Positions 41,499-51,043 are shown, counted from the first letter of the stretch. The stretch: DNA of 64,000 nt from an uncultured bacterium (GCA_900551915.1 URXT01000007.1:14746-78745), one strand, 5' to 3'. The notes: generated by a model not told the origin, from the letters alone. Made by a program: numbers and translations.

Positions 41499-42452
41499 TT
41501 ATTTCAATTCTTTATCAACAATATATCTTGGTCTGCCCTTTACTTCCAAGAAGATTTGTCCTATATATTCGCCGATTGTACCAAGACAGAAAAGTTCAAT
41601 ACCGCCAAAAAAGCAGCTCATTATTAAATCAATTACCCAGTCATGCTGAAAATGTGCAAAGAAAATTTTGTTGCAAACTGCAATTGAGCCCATAATTATG
41701 CTCACAATAGTCATACAAATGCCAAATACAGAAACTATACGGAGAGGAATTACACTGTAAGAAGTAATTCCGTTTAGTGCCAAGGTTGATAGATTAAATA
41801 AATTAAACTTTGACTTCCCTGCAATACGCGGTTTTACATCAAACTTCACATATGCCGTTTTAAAACCGACATCATTAAAAAATCCACGCAAGAATAAGTA
41901 TCTTTCGTTAAATTGAGCCATAACATCAAGTGCATGGCAGCTTACAAGCCTGAAATCCGAATGATTTGGCGGAATATTCGCGCCAAGCAGATTCATAACT
42001 TTATAAAAAAGTATAGCAGTGAATTTTTTAAAGAAGGAATCAGTTTTTCTATCATTTCTAATCCCTGAAACTACATCATAGCCCTGCATGTATTTGTCTA
42101 TAAACTTTTCAATAGCCCACTCATCCTGCTGCAAATCCGCATCAATTGAAACAACACAATCACATCCGATTTTTTTTACAGCTTCAAGACCAGCAATTAT
42201 TGCTTTTTGATTACCGAAATTTTTTATGAATTTTTGACCTTTTATTGCTCTGTTTCTTTTATGAAGTTCTTCAATTATCTCCCATGTTCTGTCTTTTGAG
42301 CCGTCATCAACAAAGTATAAATAACTGTCACGCCTTATTTTATTGGCTTTAATCAGATGTTCCAAAACCTGAAGAAGCCTGGCAGCAGTAGCATTTATAC
42401 ATAATTCCTCATTATAACACGGGATAATAACAGCAAGTGTCGGGATATTCAT
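41499..42452 (-). CDS. Family 2 glycosyltransferase, DPM/GtrB-like, membrane-bound
   Basis: A 317-aa protein. LAVIIPCYNEELCINATA, YFVDDGSKDRTWEIIEEL and VVSIDADLQQDEWAIEKFI give the nucleotide and metal site of dolichyl/undecaprenyl-phosphate sugar transferases. The C-terminus has two membrane helices (VFGICMTIVSIIMGSIAV and IMSCFFGGIELFCLGTIGEYIG) and the typical end FLEVKGRPRYIVDKE. It probably moves a sugar onto a polyprenyl phosphate carrier for envelope glycans. It is divergent from the YdjC-type deacetylase. Confidence 0.9.
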   Translation of the reverse strand: MNIPTLAVIIPCYNEELCINATAARLLQVLEHLIKANKIRRDSYLYFVDDGSKDRTWEIIEELHKRNRAIKGQKFIKNFGNQKAIIAGLEAVKKIGCDCVVSIDADLQQDEWAIEKFIDKYMQGYDVVSGIRNDRKTDSFFKKFTAILFYKVMNLLGANIPPNHSDFRLVSCHALDVMAQFNERYLFLRGFFNDVGFKTAYVKFDVKPRIAGKSKFNLFNLSTLALNGITSYSVIPLRIVSVFGICMTIVSIIMGSIAVCNKIFFAHFQHDWVIDLIMSCFFGGIELFCLGTIGEYIGQIFLEVKGRPRYIVDKELK

Positions 42453-42519
42453 TCTTTCTCTTCCTTAATTTCCTTTTTTATAATATAATACTTTAGTAAT
42501 AAGCGCAAGGATTTTTAAG

Positions 42520-43362
42520 ATGGCTGTTAAAAAATTTATACTAAATGCAGATGATTTTGGCATGACAAAGGATTATAACAGAGCAGTAATGTACGCCTAC
42601 AGCAGAGGCTTTCTAAAAAGCGCCAGTTTGTGCGCAAACGGTGAGGCTTTTGATAATGCGGTCAATGAGGTTTTGCCTGAATGCCCCAGGTTGGGTGTTG
42701 GCGTACATCTTAATATCATTGAAGGTAAAGCGCTTACTAAATGTAACCTTTTAACAAATGATAAAAATGAATTTAATAACGGATATCTTGCTTTAATTCT
42801 GAAATCCGGAAACAAAGATTTCAAAAATCAGGTTGAAAAAGAATTTCGTGCACAAATAGAAAAGGTGCTTCAATACACAAAACCAGACCATATTGATTCC
42901 CATGTTCATACGCACGCCATTCCTGAAATATTCAAAATTACAGTAAAACTTACAAAAGAATACAACATTCCATATATCAGAACACAGTATGAAGAATTTT
43001 ATAATGTGCCGGAACTCTCAAGACATCTGAATTTCAAATATCCGGTTAATATTTTAAAAATAATCTTGCTGAACTTTTTTACCGCGCAGAATAAACAATA
43101 TTTATCTGGCAAAAATATAAAAACCAATGATTATCTACTGGGCGTCGGCTACACCGGAATGATGGACAACAAAACAATTGAATACGGTCTTTCTGCGCTT
43201 CCTGATGAAGATTGTATTGCAGAAGCGCTAATTCATCCTTGCAAATACTCATCTGATATAAAAAATCAGCATATGAAAGAATTTCTGATTACTCAAGACA
43301 GAGATTTGGAAACAAAAATTTACGGGTTAGGGTTTGAAATAACAAATTACAAACAGATTTAA
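42520..43362 (+). CDS. ChbG/HpnK/YdjC-family carbohydrate deacetylase
   Basis: A 280-aa protein. KFILNADDFGMTKDYN has the metal-binding Asp pair; GVGVHLNIIEG and DHIDSHVHTHAIPEIF supply the histidines; EALIHPCKY is the closing motif. The family removes acetyl groups from N-acetylated sugars such as chitobiose or hopanoid/sugar intermediates. With the divergent glycosyltransferase it fits glycan modification, as for the HpnK relative. Its stop overlaps the start of the PLD gene (TAATG). Confidence 0.9.
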   Translation: MAVKKFILNADDFGMTKDYNRAVMYAYSRGFLKSASLCANGEAFDNAVNEVLPECPRLGVGVHLNIIEGKALTKCNLLTNDKNEFNNGYLALILKSGNKDFKNQVEKEFRAQIEKVLQYTKPDHIDSHVHTHAIPEIFKITVKLTKEYNIPYIRTQYEEFYNVPELSRHLNFKYPVNILKIILLNFFTAQNKQYLSGKNIKTNDYLLGVGYTGMMDNKTIEYGLSALPDEDCIAEALIHPCKYSSDIKNQHMKEFLITQDRDLETKIYGLGFEITNYKQI

Positions 43363-45167
43363 TGAAAAAATTTTTACAGATATTTTATCTAATTATATTA
43401 TTTGCACTGTTTTGCATTTATGAAGTTTACGAAAACAGCGGCACGAAAGTCATTGAAGTTTTAACGCCGGTAAAATTTGCAATTGATATGAATAACAACG
43501 GCATTGCAGATGAAGGCGAAACAATATGCATTCCTGAAATTGACGCTTTGACATCAGATTTGCACATTATGCAGGAGGATTTAATCAAAGCGCTGAAAAT
43601 TTCAAATACAGACGCAATAAATGCCGGGTTTGCAGGTGATAATTTTGCAAAACAAACACTTTTAAATAAAAAAGTTAAATTGCAGTATACAGGAAAAGCC
43701 AACTCCGAATGCAAATTTGCAAACATAATTTTTGATGAAGACAAGAATTACTCCGAGGAATTTTTAAAATCAGGCTTTGCAATAAAAGACAACAAACTTG
43801 TAAATCCTGAACTTTTCAATGTAAAACTCAGTGAAACAAAGAAATTAGACCTTGTAATTGTAAACCGAAAAAGCAGAAAATTTCACCGGCTTAACTGTAA
43901 GTTTGGCCTGAATTCCGGCGACTATGAAATACTTCCGATGAAAGAGGCGCTTTCAAAATACGAAAAATGCAAATATTGCATAGTTAGGCCGGCTGCGCAA
44001 AAGAAATTACAAACACATGACGCAAAAATTATAGACAAATCAGCATATCCGGAGGTTTTTCAAACTGATGGAATAAAATTTATTGTTTCGGATTACACAA
44101 ATAATCTCAAACCGGACAATAAATGCGCCCATCAGCTTTGCAAAGAGGTAGTTTCACTGATAAATTCTACAAACTCAACACTTGATATGGCAATTTATGA
44201 CTGGAATAATATTCCCGAAATCATAAATGCTTTAAACAATGCAAAAGCAAGAGGTGTTACTCTACGCGTAATTTATGACAAGCGCACAGGCGACAACTTC
44301 TATCCGGAAACCGAGGAATTTGTGAAAACGCTTGAAAATGTCCGCTCTGATGAAATCGAAGGGAGCAAAACCCTGACTTCAATGCTTATGCATAACAAGT
44401 TCATAATATCTGACAGAAAAAAGCTTTTGACAGGCTCCATGAACTTTTCGACAACCGGCCTTTCGGGGTTTAACGCTAATAACATAGCAATCATCAATTC
44501 TCCGGAAATGGCCGGGTATTATACAAAAGAATTCAACCAGATGTTTGAAGGAAAATTCCACAAACTTAAAGAAAAACTGAATTCCAACAATGTTTTTAAA
44601 GCCGGTAATTCAACATTAACAGTTTATTTTTCTCCGCAGGACAAAACCGTTGAAAATGCGCTTGTGCCTTTAATTAACAGCGCCCAAAATTATATTTATC
44701 TTCCGGTTTTTGTAATTACGCACAACAGCATGACCGACGCTTTAATAAAAGCTCATAACCGCGGAGTTGAGGTAAAAATAATTCTTGATGCTACAGCGAC
44801 GCGAACTACACACTCAACGCACTCAGTTCTTAGAAATGCCGGAATTCCTCTAAAAACAGAGAATTACGCCGGCAAAATTCATAACAAATCAATGATTATT
44901 GATGATAAATATATCGTAACGGGTTCAATGAACTTTTCAAACAGCGGCGAAAACAAAAACGATGAAAACTGTGTAATAATTGAAAATCCGGAACTTGCAA
45001 AATTCTACAAGGGCTGGTTTATATTTATCTGGAATAAAATCCCAGACAAATTCCTTAACTTCACAGCCCGTCCTGAAAGCAGAGAATCAATCGGTTCCTG
45101 CTACGACGGCATTGACAATGATTATGATGGAAAAATCGATTTTGTAGATGAAGGCTGCAGGCAATAA
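43362..45167 (+). CDS. Membrane-anchored phospholipase D-family protein
   Basis: A 601-aa protein. The N-terminal anchor is FLQIFYLIILFALFCIYEVY. The N-terminal ~220 residues contain DMNNNGIADEGE (calcium-loop-like) and a nuclease-like module with C-x3-H/C pairs (FHRLNCKFG; YEKCKYC). Two HKD motifs follow: MHNKFIISDRKKLLTGSMNFS (~345) and IHNKSMIIDDKYIVTGSMNFS (~507). The C-terminus SCYDGIDNDYDGKIDFVDEGC is a calcium-type DxDNDxDG loop, probably stabilised by a disulfide. It may be a phosphodiesterase, nuclease or phospholipase outside the cell. It is translationally coupled to the deacetylase. Confidence 0.85.
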   Translation: MKKFLQIFYLIILFALFCIYEVYENSGTKVIEVLTPVKFAIDMNNNGIADEGETICIPEIDALTSDLHIMQEDLIKALKISNTDAINAGFAGDNFAKQTLLNKKVKLQYTGKANSECKFANIIFDEDKNYSEEFLKSGFAIKDNKLVNPELFNVKLSETKKLDLVIVNRKSRKFHRLNCKFGLNSGDYEILPMKEALSKYEKCKYCIVRPAAQKKLQTHDAKIIDKSAYPEVFQTDGIKFIVSDYTNNLKPDNKCAHQLCKEVVSLINSTNSTLDMAIYDWNNIPEIINALNNAKARGVTLRVIYDKRTGDNFYPETEEFVKTLENVRSDEIEGSKTLTSMLMHNKFIISDRKKLLTGSMNFSTTGLSGFNANNIAIINSPEMAGYYTKEFNQMFEGKFHKLKEKLNSNNVFKAGNSTLTVYFSPQDKTVENALVPLINSAQNYIYLPVFVITHNSMTDALIKAHNRGVEVKIILDATATRTTHSTHSVLRNAGIPLKTENYAGKIHNKSMIIDDKYIVTGSMNFSNSGENKNDENCVIIENPELAKFYKGWFIFIWNKIPDKFLNFTARPESRESIGSCYDGIDNDYDGKIDFVDEGCRQ

Positions 45168-45301
45168 GCTGTTTTTCAAAAATTAGGCGAAAGTATTATT
45201 CAAAAAGTGTCTGCGGGTTAACATTTAGTAGAATGTTTTGTGCTGCAAAAAAAGCTAACATATAAATGTAAATCCTCAACTCTTCTGATTGCTCAGTTTA
45301 T

Positions 45302-45329
45302 GCCCCGCAAAGTGCGGGGCTTTTCTTTT
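45302..45329 (+). terminator. Rho-independent terminator
   Basis: GCCCCGCA-AAG-TGCGGGGC then TTTTCTTTT. It lies 135 bp after the PLD stop; the region in between could also give a small RNA, but no promoter is certain. Confidence 0.88.
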
Positions 45330-45409
45330 GTCACAATTTGTAAATAATTTTGCACAAAAAAACTTAATATAGTATTATTAATCTATATAATACTTTGAAA
45401 GGGCTTGAA

Positions 45410-45997
45410 ATGAGAGAATTACTAGAAAAAAATCAACGTATAACAATGGTTCCGTTTGACTTCAAAAATGCCAATAAAGGAGTTATTACAGAAGTTAATC
45501 CCGATAGTTTCATACTTGAACTGGATTACGACCCGGTAGGTGTTTTAAAAAGCAATTACTGCGAATTTTATACAACAACTTCTAACGGAATGCTTTATTT
45601 TGACTCGTACGCAAAAGAAATCAACGGCAAATCTCTTAAAATTGCAAGTCCTGCAAAACATAAATTTCTGCAAAGACGCCGTTTTACGCGTGTAAAATAT
45701 ATGCATGAGCTTAAAATGACCTCTAGTGATATTTCTCACGAGATTTTAACTCTTGATATTTCTGCCGGCGGTATGAAGTTTAAAACAAAAGAAAACTTTG
45801 ACATTGAACTTGATTATAATGTAACGCTTCCGCTTTCTGATGAAATCAGCGTGGATTGTATTTTTGTGCCGATTAGAATTGAAAAAAATAAAGACGGATA
45901 CACACTTTCCGGTGAATTCAAATATACCGACAACATGAAGAAAATGACCTTAATTCAATATTGTTCAAAACGCAGTATTGAAATTGCAAATAAATAG
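45410..45997 (+). CDS. PilZ-domain protein (c-di-GMP receptor candidate)
   Basis: A 195-aa protein. The N-terminal YcgR-like/PilZN region (MVPFDFKNANKGVITEVNPD) is followed by the PilZ domain. RRRFTRVKYMHELKM gives RxxxR, and LDISAGGMKFKTKEN gives the D-x-S-x-x-G motif, so both c-di-GMP-binding motifs are intact. It probably links second messenger level to surface behaviour such as pili or flagella. The ATG at 45410 is chosen (GAAAGGG 6 nt upstream). Confidence 0.88.
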   Translation: MRELLEKNQRITMVPFDFKNANKGVITEVNPDSFILELDYDPVGVLKSNYCEFYTTTSNGMLYFDSYAKEINGKSLKIASPAKHKFLQRRRFTRVKYMHELKMTSSDISHEILTLDISAGGMKFKTKENFDIELDYNVTLPLSDEISVDCIFVPIRIEKNKDGYTLSGEFKYTDNMKKMTLIQYCSKRSIEIANK

Positions 45998-46007
45998 AGG
46001 CGGCAAG

Positions 46008-47042
46008 TTGAGTCTAATAAATTTATTCCGAAAAAAAACAACAAACACCTTGTTTACAACGCCTTCACATGGTCAAAAATTCTTCATTTTCAATAAATTC
46101 CGCCAATTCTATAAATTTGACATATCAGAAACAGATACGCACGACCCGTTGAGCGAGCTTTTAAAAGCTCAAAAACATGCAGCTGAAATATATGGAACAA
46201 AACATACATATTTTCTTACAAACGGTTCTACAAGCGGAATTATCGCATCAGTTCTTGCCTGCACAAAGCCCGGAGACAAAATTCTCCTTCATGATGACGC
46301 GCACCCGTCTCACACTAATGCAGTAAGGCTTGCCGGCTGTGAACCTGTTTATTATCAGCTGCCGGTTGATGACAAATGGGGAGTATATCAGAAAAATACC
46401 CCCGAAAATTTAGAACCGTATCTTAAAAGCAGCAATATTAAAGCCGTAATAATTACATCTCCGACTTATGAAGGCTTTGTTTCTGATATATCTGCAATTA
46501 AATCTATTTGCCAGAAATATGGTGCATATTTGATTACTGATGAGGCACACGGAGCGCTTTACCCGTTTTCAAACGAATTGCCGCAAAGTGCTGTGAAAAT
46601 CTCTGATTTTACAATTCAATCGCTTCATAAAACAGCAGGCGGGCTTAATCCGACAGCCCTTCTTCATTCAAATTGTAATATTGACCCTTCAAAGGCTTTA
46701 GCTTTAATTAACACAACCTCTCCCTCATATCCTTTGCTTGCCACAATTGAAGCAAACATAAACTATTTAAACAGTCAAAAAGGCCGTAAAAAGCTCGAAA
46801 ATCTGATAAGCGCTATAAAAACTTTAAAAGCCAGATTTCCAAACCTTGAATTTGGCGGCCACGACATGACAAAACTTCTCATTAAGTCCAAAACCCTTTC
46901 AGGTGAAGAGCTTTCACAAAAGCTTTATGAATACGGCATTGAGGATGAAAGGGCAAACGAAAAATCAGTAATGCTTCTGTGCGGGATTGGAACTGACGAG
47001 AAAAAACTCGAAAGATTAAAGAAAGTTCTGAGAAAATTGTAA
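46008..47042 (+). CDS. Orn/Lys/Arg decarboxylase-family PLP enzyme, short form
   Basis: A 344-aa fold-type I enzyme. FTTPSHGQKF, YFLTNGSTSGIIASVLAC, LLHDDAHPSHTNAVRLAG, VIITSPTYEGFVSDI, LITDEAHGALYPF and the PLP lysine in IQSLHKTAGGLNPTALLH match the SpeA/YaaO class. It lacks the large C-terminal domain of full-length decarboxylases in part. It probably acts on a basic amino acid or a derivative for polyamine synthesis. The TTG start at 46008 is preferred for the ribosome-binding site (AGAGG) overlapping the PilZ stop. Confidence 0.82.
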   Translation: MSLINLFRKKTTNTLFTTPSHGQKFFIFNKFRQFYKFDISETDTHDPLSELLKAQKHAAEIYGTKHTYFLTNGSTSGIIASVLACTKPGDKILLHDDAHPSHTNAVRLAGCEPVYYQLPVDDKWGVYQKNTPENLEPYLKSSNIKAVIITSPTYEGFVSDISAIKSICQKYGAYLITDEAHGALYPFSNELPQSAVKISDFTIQSLHKTAGGLNPTALLHSNCNIDPSKALALINTTSPSYPLLATIEANINYLNSQKGRKKLENLISAIKTLKARFPNLEFGGHDMTKLLIKSKTLSGEELSQKLYEYGIEDERANEKSVMLLCGIGTDEKKLERLKKVLRKL

Positions 47043-47070
47043 CAAATTGTAATATTTTACCGCAAATTAT

Positions 47071-47098
47071 TAAAGAAACCCGTAAACAAAGCCGATAC
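47071..47098 (+). promoter_or_regulatory. Sigma-28 (FliA/SigD)-type promoter
   Basis: TAAA at 47071-47074, 16-bp spacer, GCCGATAC at 47091-47098, 42 nt before the ATG at 47141. Same elements and spacing as at 17497-17524. Confidence 0.7.
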
Positions 47099-47140
47099 CA
47101 TAGGTAAGAATAGGTACTAACGAAAGGAATTTCATCAACT

Positions 47141-49096
47141 ATGGGAATGGCAGCATCACAAGCCAGATTATTATCAATAACTTCTCGTATGTCTGATAAC
47201 GAGCTGCGCGCTCAGCTTATCAACAACGCTAAGATGCGCCTTACCGAGGATTCCTCAAAAGCAAGCGAAAAGTATATTAACGCGCTTAACAAAACCGAAT
47301 TGATGATGTCAAACAAGGATACATTAGGAAACGAAATGTATCAGCAGTTAACTTTCCAAAACCTGACAGCTTACAGCGCATACAACAACCAGTACGGATT
47401 GATTAACAAATCCGGTGAACTTGTTGTAAGCGAACTTGATGCAGCAAAATATGAACAGGCGATTGCTGCAGCAGAAAAAGACCCGGAGACTGATGCATTA
47501 ACAGAATTTTTAAAATCTTATGGCCTTGAAAAAGACACAACTTCATACTGGGAAAGCAATAAAATTAGTGATGATTTAAAAACCAGATATGAAGGTGATG
47601 TTAAATATGATGATAATGGAAATAGAATTTCCGGTTTGCATTACGGTTATGAAATGTCAAAAACCTCAACTGAAAAAGGTGTTTATGACAGGCTTTTGGA
47701 TGACTATCTAAATGCTGACAAAGAATACACTAATGCTGTCATCAAAGAAATGAAAGAATATTTGCTTGGCTATACTCCGAATGGAGAATCTAAGACTTAT
47801 GAAGAAAAATATGATGAGGTAATTAAATATAATACAGATAATGGTACAGTCCCGTCATTTACTGATGCCAAAAATTCACTTAATTACCTTGACAAAATGC
47901 TCAATGAACTTGTTAGTAAAGGAATAATTGACAAAGATTCTGAATCCGGTTTCTATGATATTATGCAGTACTACTTACATGACATGATTCAATTTCAAGG
48001 TAATACTGCGGTTGTAACCGATGAAGTAGATATAACCCAAGATGGAGATGGATACAGCATTAATGGCGGAGCCTTTAAAATAACAAAAGACCAAAACGGA
48101 AACTTTGTAGTAGAAGGTTCCGGCGAGTATGCAGCAACTTCTGGTATTACATACGCAAATGGAGAATACAGCTTCACATATACCAGAACAGAAAAAGAAG
48201 AAGACGGCACAACTTCAACCGAAGAGGGAACTTGTACCTTTAGTCTTTCAGACCCTCTTGCTGCTACTTTCACAACTGTAGCAGACGAAGAAGAAATTGC
48301 AGAAGTTGTTAAACAAGCATATAAATATTTCCAACAAGGCGCTCTCAATGAAATGGATCGTGATAAATTCGCAAATTCTGCTCCTACCGAAAAAGCAGCC
48401 TACGAAGAAGCAGCAAAACAATTGTCCATATTCATATTTGGTACAGATATAGGTTCTGCTGATTACGACAAACTAGATGATATGGATTGGATTATCAATA
48501 AAAGCGGTTTGCCAACAACAAATCTAGATGGAAATACCACAGTTACTATTGGACAAATAGAAAATGGAACTCTTGTTAACAATACGTACAAAGCAAACTT
48601 TGAAGCAATAAAAGATATTTATCTTATAGAACAAATGATAGATAAATACGGTGCTCCAAAATACACCTGGATAGATAAAAACAATCCAAATGAAAATGCT
48701 GATGCTAAAGCTCAATGGTATACAAACCTTTTTGAAAAAATGCAAGAAAGCGGTTATCAAAAAATAAGTAAAGAGCTTACACAAAGCGCAGAATGGATTC
48801 AATTCGCTCTTGAAAGCGGTTTGTTGTCAATGGTTCAGGTAGATGATGAGTTTCAATGGATTTCAACAATGTATTCAAACTGCAGTGATATCACTGAAGA
48901 CACAATCGATCTTGAGATAACAAGAGCTGAAGCTGAATATAAGAGAGAAACAAATAAAATTCAAGCAAAAGATAAACGCTACGACCTTGAACTTAAAAAC
49001 ATTGATACTGAACACGAATCTCTACAAACAGAATATGATTCCATAAAATCAGTAATTGACAAAAATGTAGAAAGAAACTTTAAAATGTTCAGCTAG
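47141..49096 (+). CDS. MGMxASQARLL family protein, variable-middle paralogue
   Basis: A 651-aa protein. The N-terminus MGMAASQARLLSITSRMSDN and the C-terminal coiled coil (ITRAEAEYKRETNKIQAKDKRYDLELKNIDTEHESLQTE ending NVERNFKMFS) match the protein at 17558. The middle is different: helical stretches, plus a beta-rich insert around residues 300-380 (GDGYSINGGAFKITKD; NGEYSFTYTRTEKEEDG). It has no signal peptide and no cysteine-rich region. The conserved ends, swapped centre and sigma-28-type promoter suggest an exported or surface-assembled structural protein. The function is not known. Confidence 0.75.
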   Translation: MGMAASQARLLSITSRMSDNELRAQLINNAKMRLTEDSSKASEKYINALNKTELMMSNKDTLGNEMYQQLTFQNLTAYSAYNNQYGLINKSGELVVSELDAAKYEQAIAAAEKDPETDALTEFLKSYGLEKDTTSYWESNKISDDLKTRYEGDVKYDDNGNRISGLHYGYEMSKTSTEKGVYDRLLDDYLNADKEYTNAVIKEMKEYLLGYTPNGESKTYEEKYDEVIKYNTDNGTVPSFTDAKNSLNYLDKMLNELVSKGIIDKDSESGFYDIMQYYLHDMIQFQGNTAVVTDEVDITQDGDGYSINGGAFKITKDQNGNFVVEGSGEYAATSGITYANGEYSFTYTRTEKEEDGTTSTEEGTCTFSLSDPLAATFTTVADEEEIAEVVKQAYKYFQQGALNEMDRDKFANSAPTEKAAYEEAAKQLSIFIFGTDIGSADYDKLDDMDWIINKSGLPTTNLDGNTTVTIGQIENGTLVNNTYKANFEAIKDIYLIEQMIDKYGAPKYTWIDKNNPNENADAKAQWYTNLFEKMQESGYQKISKELTQSAEWIQFALESGLLSMVQVDDEFQWISTMYSNCSDITEDTIDLEITRAEAEYKRETNKIQAKDKRYDLELKNIDTEHESLQTEYDSIKSVIDKNVERNFKMFS

Positions 49097-49229
49097 CTTT
49101 TGATTATAAAGATTTCATGATTTATCTTTACATGATTTTAAAACATATAAAGATTATGTAAGGAAATTCTGATAATATCAATTTTCGATTATAATAAGAA
49201 TATAAGTTGAGAAAAAATTGGAGATAATC

Positions 49230-49514
49230 ATGAAATCAGTAAAAGACATTCTTACAAAGTTGGAAAATGCAGATAATTCAATAAAAAATGAAGTTGAAAA
49301 CATGCTTGTTGAATGTGGAACCTCTGCACTTCCGCAGTTAGTAGATCAATTACAGGTTGTACGAGGTATCAAAAGAGGTGTCGTTGCAATGACTCTTATT
49401 AGACTTGGAGACGCTTCTATCAAATATCTTGAAAACGCTGCAAAACAAAACAAAGACTTCGAATGGGTGGCTGAATACCTGATTCGTGAAATTAAAGGCG
49501 AAATCGCAGCATAA
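49230..49514 (+). CDS. Small HEAT-repeat-like protein
   Basis: A 94-aa helical protein. NEVENMLVECGTSALPQLVDQL and GVVAMTLIRLGDASIKYLENA are HEAT-like helix pairs. The ribosome-binding site is TTGGAGATAATC before the ATG at 49230. It is a single-gene unit followed by a terminator. Function unknown, probably protein interaction. Confidence 0.65.
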   Translation: MKSVKDILTKLENADNSIKNEVENMLVECGTSALPQLVDQLQVVRGIKRGVVAMTLIRLGDASIKYLENAAKQNKDFEWVAEYLIREIKGEIAA

Positions 49515-49530
49515 TAAAAATTATTAATAA

Positions 49531-49566
49531 AAAAGACAGTTGAATGATACTCAACTGCCTTTTTTT
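49531..49566 (+). terminator. Rho-independent terminator
   Basis: CAGTTGA-N7-TCAACTG, then CCTTTTTTT; an A run lies upstream. Confidence 0.85.
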
Positions 49567-49569
49567 GTG

Positions 49570-49575
49570 TATAAT
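49570..49575 (+). promoter_or_regulatory. -10 box placed for a leaderless transcript
   Basis: TATAAT preceded by TG, seven bases, then the ATG at 49583 of the patatin gene. It starts right after the terminator of the previous gene. No Shine-Dalgarno sequence. Confidence 0.6.
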
Positions 49576-49582
49576 TAAAACA

Positions 49583-50821
49583 ATGGAAAATAATAATTCG
49601 TTAAAATATACTTGTCTTTTTGGTGGCGGAGCAATTCGAGGCGCAGCATATGTAGGCACAATGCGGGCTATGGAGGAATTAGGAATAAATCCGACAACTC
49701 TTGCCGGTTCTTCTGTCGGTTCCGTTATTGCCGGCTTAATGGCAGTGGGTTATTCAGCCGAAGAAGCTTATGATGTATTTATTCAATTTAATTTTGAAAT
49801 ATTTCGGGATGTTCAACTTTCACTTGGTCCAAAGTTTGCACTAAGCAAAGGCGAATTGTTTCTTGAATGGATTAGGGATTTAATTGAAAAAAAATACTAC
49901 GGTGACAAATACAAAAAAGGTACTCACAAAGCCGTAACTTTTAAAGACATTGAAAATGATTTAGTTATAATTACAACCGACTTATCAAGCTTTGAATGCA
50001 AAGAATTTTCAAAATATGAAACCCCTGATTATGAAATAGCTTCAGCCATAAGAATTTCTTGTGGTATGCCCGGGTTAATGCGGCCTGTAGAATATAATAA
50101 CAGAATTCTTGTTGATGGGGATTTGCAGAAAAGCTGGCCAATGTGGAAACTTTCAAAACATCTTCTTCCACAAGACGAACGCGTGCTTGAATTCAGGTTG
50201 GAAGGCGACTTTGAAGGAAACGACAAAAATACAATCGAATATGTCAATTCACTTTATGCATTTACAACCTCAATGGCAACAACATTTATTATAGATATTT
50301 ATGGAAAAAATGATAAATTTGATTATATAGTTATAAATACAGGTGATATAAATATAGTTGACTTTAATATGCCTGAAGAAAAACGCCGTGATTTAATGGA
50401 AAAAGGATACGCGCAAACAATTGAATACTTCAAAAAAGTTTTACCTGACAAAAAGCAGAAACTTCATTGTATGTATTCAAATCTTTACGAAAAACTAAAA
50501 AAAGTTTCAAAAAACATAAAAAAACAAAACATAACAAATGCCAAAAATCAAATATGCGAGGTTTTTGTAGATTTATGTGAATATAAAGATTTTATCGATA
50601 ATCAATATTACGAATACATAAGAGGCTTTAAAAACATATTATTAGATAATATCAGCTATCCGGCGCTATTCGGCAAAACAACCTTGAGAAAGACTGATGA
50701 AGTTGAAAAGTATCTTGATAAAATATTAGCCGCATTAGAAAATAAAATTAAAGAAATTGAAACTTTTTTATCCTGTAAAAAAACAAAAGACGATATTGAC
50801 AACGAAAAGCTTTTAACATAA
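49583..50821 (+). CDS. Patatin-like phospholipase
   Basis: A 412-aa protein. The oxyanion loop is FGGGAIRGAAYVGTMRAMEE; the nucleophile elbow LAGSSVGSVIAGLMAVGYS holds G-x-S-x-G; the catalytic Asp is in ILVDGDLQKSWPM. It has no signal peptide. The C-terminal ~150 residues are Lys-rich and helical. It is a Ser-Asp dyad acyl hydrolase acting on lipids, with unknown target; family members include bacterial effectors. The start is at 49583. Probably leaderless. Confidence 0.9.
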   Translation: MENNNSLKYTCLFGGGAIRGAAYVGTMRAMEELGINPTTLAGSSVGSVIAGLMAVGYSAEEAYDVFIQFNFEIFRDVQLSLGPKFALSKGELFLEWIRDLIEKKYYGDKYKKGTHKAVTFKDIENDLVIITTDLSSFECKEFSKYETPDYEIASAIRISCGMPGLMRPVEYNNRILVDGDLQKSWPMWKLSKHLLPQDERVLEFRLEGDFEGNDKNTIEYVNSLYAFTTSMATTFIIDIYGKNDKFDYIVINTGDINIVDFNMPEEKRRDLMEKGYAQTIEYFKKVLPDKKQKLHCMYSNLYEKLKKVSKNIKKQNITNAKNQICEVFVDLCEYKDFIDNQYYEYIRGFKNILLDNISYPALFGKTTLRKTDEVEKYLDKILAALENKIKEIETFLSCKKTKDDIDNEKLLT

Positions 50822-50923
50822 GATATAAAGGTAGCAAATCGGCTAAATCAAAAGAATTCAGACCGAATTGAAACAATGCCTGACAGAATTCATTAAACTT
50901 TAATAAAAATTTAATAATAGCGT

Positions 50924-51010
50924 GCCCTGGTGGCGGAATCGGTAGACGCGTTGGACTTAAAATCCAATTGGGTGAATAACTCAGTGCCAGTTCAAGTCTG
51001 GCCCAGGGCA
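50924..51010 (+). tRNA. tRNA-Leu (anticodon UAA)
   Basis: An 87-nt type II tRNA. Acceptor GCCCTGG / CCAGGGC, anticodon stem TTGGA...TCCAA with TAA in the loop (CTTAAAA), a long variable arm (TTGGGTGAATAACTCAGT) and the T arm with GTTCAAGTC. No encoded CCA. Unlike many photosynthetic cyanobacteria, there is no group I intron in this tRNA. Confidence 0.96.
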
Positions 51011-51018
51011 AGTAAAAA

Positions 51019-51043
51019 ACTCACATTTCTGTGTGTTTTTTTT
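51019..51043 (+). terminator. Short terminator after tRNA-Leu
   Basis: ACTCACA-TTTC-TGTGTGT (one mismatch) followed by seven T. Confidence 0.55.

Noticed and set aside
45168-45300. Small protein gene or riboswitch between the PLD and PilZ genes
   Set aside because: No frame with start and ribosome-binding site and no known riboswitch consensus; only the terminator is convincing.
50924-51010. Group I intron in tRNA-Leu(UAA), as in many photosynthetic cyanobacteria
   Set aside because: The anticodon loop is continuous; the tRNA is 87 nt.
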